Shown here piece by piece: positions 5,633-8,011 of a stretch of 8,011 nt of DNA (the first letter of the stretch is position 1; every line of letters begins with the position of its first letter). This DNA is from Eubacteriales Family XIII. Incertae Sedis bacterium. Its GTDB lineage: Bacteria; Bacillota; Clostridia; Peptostreptococcales; Anaerovoracaceae. The stretch is taken from positions 1 through 8,011 of the forward strand of contig JAITTH010000024.1 in assembly GCA_031287295.1 (NCBI GenBank). Reading direction: 5' to 3'. A program made the translations under genes and the position numbers. The notes below the pieces were generated by a model. That model saw only the letters and a list, made by a program, of their open reading frames with translations. It made no database searches and was not told where the DNA came from.

Positions 5633-5774
5633 TGGGAGTTGCGAACTCGTTGATGCCACCGAACCTGTTGTCTTGCCTGGCAGCGAAAGTCTTATGTCAA
5701 TTTACTGAACGGATCATAATCCAAACGATGGGACCAAAACATAGATCCAACGACGGAAAGAATGTGCACGAAGG

Positions 5775-5802
5775 TAGAAACGTTATTGTTTCGTGTTAAA
5801 AT
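5775..5802 (+). promoter_or_regulatory. Possible extended -10 promoter abutting the ygiQ start codon
   Basis: TAAAAT (5797-5802) preceded by TG (5794-5795) is a good extended -10 box. TAGAAA (5775-5780) at 16 bases is a weak -35. Transcription would begin about 5808-5809, exactly at the ATG at 5808, so the message could be leaderless. The remaining 175-base gap (5633-5807) holds a 5-bp hairpin (GAGTT 5636-5640, AACTC 5644-5648), a possible second weak promoter (TTATGT 5692-5697, CATAAT 5715-5720) and nothing else recognisable. Confidence 0.5.
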
Positions 5803-5807
5803 AGGGC

Positions 5808-7898
5808 ATGAATGATTTTTTGCCGGTTACACGAGAAGAATTAGAGGGGCGCGGGGCGGCTCAAGCAGACTTTGTGTTGGTGAGCGGCGACCCCTATATT
5901 GACCATCCCTCCTTCGGAACCGCCATCATCGGTCGTCTGCTTGAGCGCCTCGGCTACGCAGTAGCCGTCCTGCCGCAGCCCGACTGGCGAAGCCAGGAGT
6001 CCTTCAAGGTGTTCGGTCGCCCGAGACTCGGCTTTCTCATCACCGCCGGGTCTGTCGATTCGATGGTCGCAAACTACACCGCAGCAAAACACAAACGGCG
6101 CAAAGACAGCCTCGCACCCGGCGGAAAAACCGGGCTGCGTCCGGACCGCGCCCTCATCGTCTACGCGAACGGTTGCCGGGCCGCCTATAAAGATGTCCCG
6201 ATCATTCTCGGCGGCATCGAAGCGAGCCTTCGCCGATTTGCCCATTACGATTATTGGGATGACAGAGTGCGTCGCTCCGTATTGCTCGACGCGAAGGCCG
6301 ATTTGCTCATCTATGGAATGGGTGAGCGTGCCATAACGGAAACAGCCGCCGCCTTAAATGACGGTTTTGCGGCGCGTGACATCATTTGGATTCCCGGCAC
6401 CGTCGTTCGCGCCCGGCGCGAAGCCCTGACCGCGGAGACCATCTTTCTTCCATCGTATCAGGAGCTAATCGATTCACAACAGGATTCCGAAAGGCATTCC
6501 CGAAAATCATCCACAGAAAACGCTTGCATTCAAGAATCCGATGGTGCAAAATCGCTCTACCAACCTCCTTGCATTCAAGAATCCGCCGGCGCAAAATCGC
6601 TCTACCAACCTCCTTGCATTCAAGAATCCGCCGGTACAAAATCGCTCTACCAACCTGCTTGCATTCAAGAATCCGATGGCGCAAAATCGCGCCTTGAATC
6701 CCCCATAAACAAATTCGACGCGTACGCAAAAAGTTTTGTGCTCCAATACGACAACGCAGAGCATCTCGGAAGCAAACCGCTTGCCGAAGAATACGACGAC
6801 GGTTACTTTGTCGTACAGAATCCGCCACAACCACCGCTAACGCCCGAGGCGCTTGACGACGTTTACGACCTACCTTTTTGCTATGATCAACACCCGATCT
6901 ATCAAAATGAAAAAGATACCATACCGGCCTTGCATGAGATTCAGTTTTCCATCACTCACGTACGCGGTTGTTTCGGGAATTGCGCATTCTGTGCAATCAC
7001 TGCACACCAAGGTCGCATCCCCACCGGGCGAAGCAAAGACTCCGTGTTGCGCGAGGCGAAAAAACTCGCGACCCTTCCTACATTCAAAGGATACATCCAC
7101 GACGTAGGGGGTCCAACGGCAAATTTGCGTGGTCCGGCATGTGCAAAGCAGCGTACACGCGGATCCTGTACACGCAGAGACTGCCTGTTTCCTGCGCCAT
7201 GCAAAAATCTCAACACCGATCATCGCGAATATACGGAGATTCTAAAGGCGGTTCGCGGGATTCCAGGCGTCAAAAAAGTTTTTGTCCGATCGGGCATTCG
7301 TTATGATTACTTGCTTGCAGATAAAAAGAACGGCAATGCTTTTTTGAAAGAGCTTGTACAGTGGCATGTGAGTGGCATCTTGAAAATTGCACCGGAACAT
7401 GTTTCCGACAAAGTTCTTGCCTGTATGCGCAAGCCGTCGATTCAAGACTACGAAAAGTTCTCTGAACTATTTCGCAGAGCCGACGATGCCCGCATGATTC
7501 ACGCTTCCCGTAAAGGTGATGAGCTTTACAGCGGCGATCATCGCAATCCAAAACCGCAATATCTCTTACCCTATTTTATCTCCGCGCATCCCGGCAGTAC
7601 GCTTCAGGATGCCGAACAGCTGTTACAATACTTAAAGCGCAGAGGCGAATTCGTTCCGGATCAGATTCAAGACTTCTATCCGACCCCCGGAACACTTGCC
7701 ACCTGCATCTATTACACCGGCAAAGACCCTTTCACAGGGGAATCGGTCTATGTGCCCGGAAAAGACAACAGAAACGGAGACGAGCGCCAATTGCAGCGTG
7801 CCTTGCTCCATGAGCGGAAACCGCAGAACCAAAGTCGCGCTGTACGCGCCAGAGAGATCATAAAAAGGACAAGTCCACATGACCAACGAAAAAAGTGA
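5808..7898 (+). CDS. ygiQ: YgiQ family (UPF0313) radical SAM protein with an internal tandem repeat
   Basis: This 696-residue protein is a radical S-adenosylmethionine enzyme of unknown reaction. The N-terminal domain has DFVLVSGDPYIDHPSFGTAI (21-40), PQPDW (56-60) and GGIEASLRRFAHYDYWDD (135-152), all typical of YgiQ. The iron-sulfur motif Cys-x3-Cys-x2-Cys is C388, C392 and C395 in RGCFGNCAFC, followed by QGRIPTGRS. HDVGGPTANLRGPAC (431-445), a Cys-rich CTRRDCLFPAPC (454-465), KIAPEHVSDKVL (526-537) and YPTPGTLATCIYYTGKDPFTG (624-644) complete the family pattern. I use ATG 5808 because MNDFLPVTREEL fits known starts, but AGGG lies only one base before the ATG, too close for a normal ribosome binding site. 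Residues about 221-300, between LPSYQEL and FDAYAKSF, are an unusual insert with four 15-residue repeats. Other YgiQ proteins have a short linker there. The end overlaps the next gene by 20 bases. Confidence 0.95.
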   Translation: MNDFLPVTREELEGRGAAQADFVLVSGDPYIDHPSFGTAIIGRLLERLGYAVAVLPQPDWRSQESFKVFGRPRLGFLITAGSVDSMVANYTAAKHKRRKDSLAPGGKTGLRPDRALIVYANGCRAAYKDVPIILGGIEASLRRFAHYDYWDDRVRRSVLLDAKADLLIYGMGERAITETAAALNDGFAARDIIWIPGTVVRARREALTAETIFLPSYQELIDSQQDSERHSRKSSTENACIQESDGAKSLYQPPCIQESAGAKSLYQPPCIQESAGTKSLYQPACIQESDGAKSRLESPINKFDAYAKSFVLQYDNAEHLGSKPLAEEYDDGYFVVQNPPQPPLTPEALDDVYDLPFCYDQHPIYQNEKDTIPALHEIQFSITHVRGCFGNCAFCAITAHQGRIPTGRSKDSVLREAKKLATLPTFKGYIHDVGGPTANLRGPACAKQRTRGSCTRRDCLFPAPCKNLNTDHREYTEILKAVRGIPGVKKVFVRSGIRYDYLLADKKNGNAFLKELVQWHVSGILKIAPEHVSDKVLACMRKPSIQDYEKFSELFRRADDARMIHASRKGDELYSGDHRNPKPQYLLPYFISAHPGSTLQDAEQLLQYLKRRGEFVPDQIQDFYPTPGTLATCIYYTGKDPFTGESVYVPGKDNRNGDERQLQRALLHERKPQNQSRAVRAREIIKRTSPHDQRKK
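6524..6690 (+). repeat. 45-bp tandem repeat (minisatellite) inside ygiQ, 3.7 copies
   Basis: Copies run 6524-6568, 6569-6613, 6614-6658 and a partial one at 6659-6690. The unit reads TTGCATTCAAGAATCCG, then a variable five to six bases (ATGGTG, CCGGCG, CCGGTA, ATGGCG), then CAAAATCGCTCTACCAACC. It encodes C-I-Q-E-S-[DA]-G-[AT]-K-S-L-Y-Q-P-[PA]. The 45-base period keeps the frame whatever the copy number. Copies 1 and 4 share GATGG while 2 and 3 share GCCGG, so the array is a mosaic rather than a fresh duplication. Copy 2 contains the palindrome CGCCGGCG and every copy contains ATTC-AA-GAAT. Confidence 0.95.
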
Positions 7899-8011
7899 AA
7901 TCGAAATCATAAAACGTCTACCGCTCATTCTGGAGAAGGCACAGAATTTCACGGACTACGCGATTCCGGGGGAAATCGTAGGCGAAGTGGTTTACAATCA
8001 TTATTCCGGTG
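7879..8011 (+). CDS. Unrecognised protein, N-terminal fragment (runs off the window)
   Basis: The ATG at 7879 opens a frame that stays open to the window end, giving 44 complete codons. The start is MTNEKSEIEIIKRLPLILEK and continues AQNFTDYAIPGEIVGEVVYNHYSG. AAGGA at 7865-7869 lies nine bases before the ATG and is a reasonable ribosome binding site. The first 20 bases overlap the end of ygiQ in another frame, implying co-transcription and coupling. The N-terminus has no signal peptide and looks cytoplasmic, with a charged amphipathic first helix. I do not recognise a family from this fragment, and the overlap is the only clue to function. Confidence 0.75.
   Translation, partial: MTNEKSEIEIIKRLPLILEKAQNFTDYAIPGEIVGEVVYNHYSG

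Noticed and set aside
5636..5648. GAGTT-GCG-AACTC hairpin just after the DUF4173 stop codon, considered as a terminator
   Set aside because: The stem is only 5 bp and no T run follows.
5653..5799. A 48-codon open frame (MPPNLLSCLAAKVL...) in the gap before ygiQ
   Set aside because: It has no ribosome binding site, its composition is unlike its neighbours, and its stop codon lies inside the ygiQ -10 box. I see no evidence that it is translated.
6524..6690. Considered as a CRISPR array
   Set aside because: The units are contiguous, with no unique spacers of even length, and the array is in frame inside a coding gene.
6382..6834. Long open frames on the minus strand and in another plus frame across the ygiQ repeat
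   Set aside because: They exist because a stop-free 45-bp unit is repeated. They lack start signals and overlap the well-supported ygiQ frame.

Overview
This is a bacterial chromosomal window of moderate G+C content. It looks like an anaerobic low-to-mid G+C Bacillota (Clostridia or a related class). The reasons are strong AAAGGAGG-type ribosome binding sites, sigma-A promoters with extended -10 boxes, a Gram-positive lipoprotein, a YoaS/YozG-like DUF2975 plus XRE pair next to a DUF4173 membrane protein, and a Firmicutes-style YgiQ radical SAM protein. I cannot name a genus. All genes lie on the + strand, and no gap between genes exceeds 300 bases.

Layout: (1) positions 2-235 are the 3' end of a cell-wall glucosaminidase-like gene. 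(2) 276-1286 is galE, UDP-glucose 4-epimerase. (3) 1286-2252 is a segment of about 1 kb that looks inserted. It carries a consensus promoter, a 62-residue protein with a near-perfect ribosome binding site, and a GNAT-family acetyltransferase whose likely TTG start overlaps the upstream stop codon. It is bounded by perfect 30-bp direct repeats. The left copy is the 3' end of galE and the right copy lies just after the GNAT stop codon. Removing one repeat and the insert would place galE directly in front of the lipoprotein gene's ribosome binding site. (4) 2307-2933 encodes a lipoprotein of unknown function. (5) 3015-5632 holds a membrane and regulator block: a strong promoter, a DUF2975 four-helix membrane protein, a small Cro/C1-type regulator of the YozG type, and a large DUF4173 polytopic membrane protein behind a 174-base spacer containing a hairpin. 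(6) 5808-7898 is a YgiQ-family (UPF0313) radical SAM protein, with four in-frame copies of a 45-bp minisatellite in the linker before its iron-sulfur cluster motif. (7) From 7879 an unrecognised gene overlaps the ygiQ end and runs off the window.

Functional reading: the glucosaminidase and galE ends suggest a cell-envelope neighbourhood. The small protein plus GNAT pair resembles a toxin-antitoxin-like two-gene module, but this is inferred from layout and family and is not demonstrated. The DUF2975, XRE and DUF4173 genes probably form one functional set of unknown physiological role. The two most interesting signals are the 30-bp galE-tail duplication bracketing the GNAT module, and the Cys-starting tandem repeat inside the radical SAM protein.
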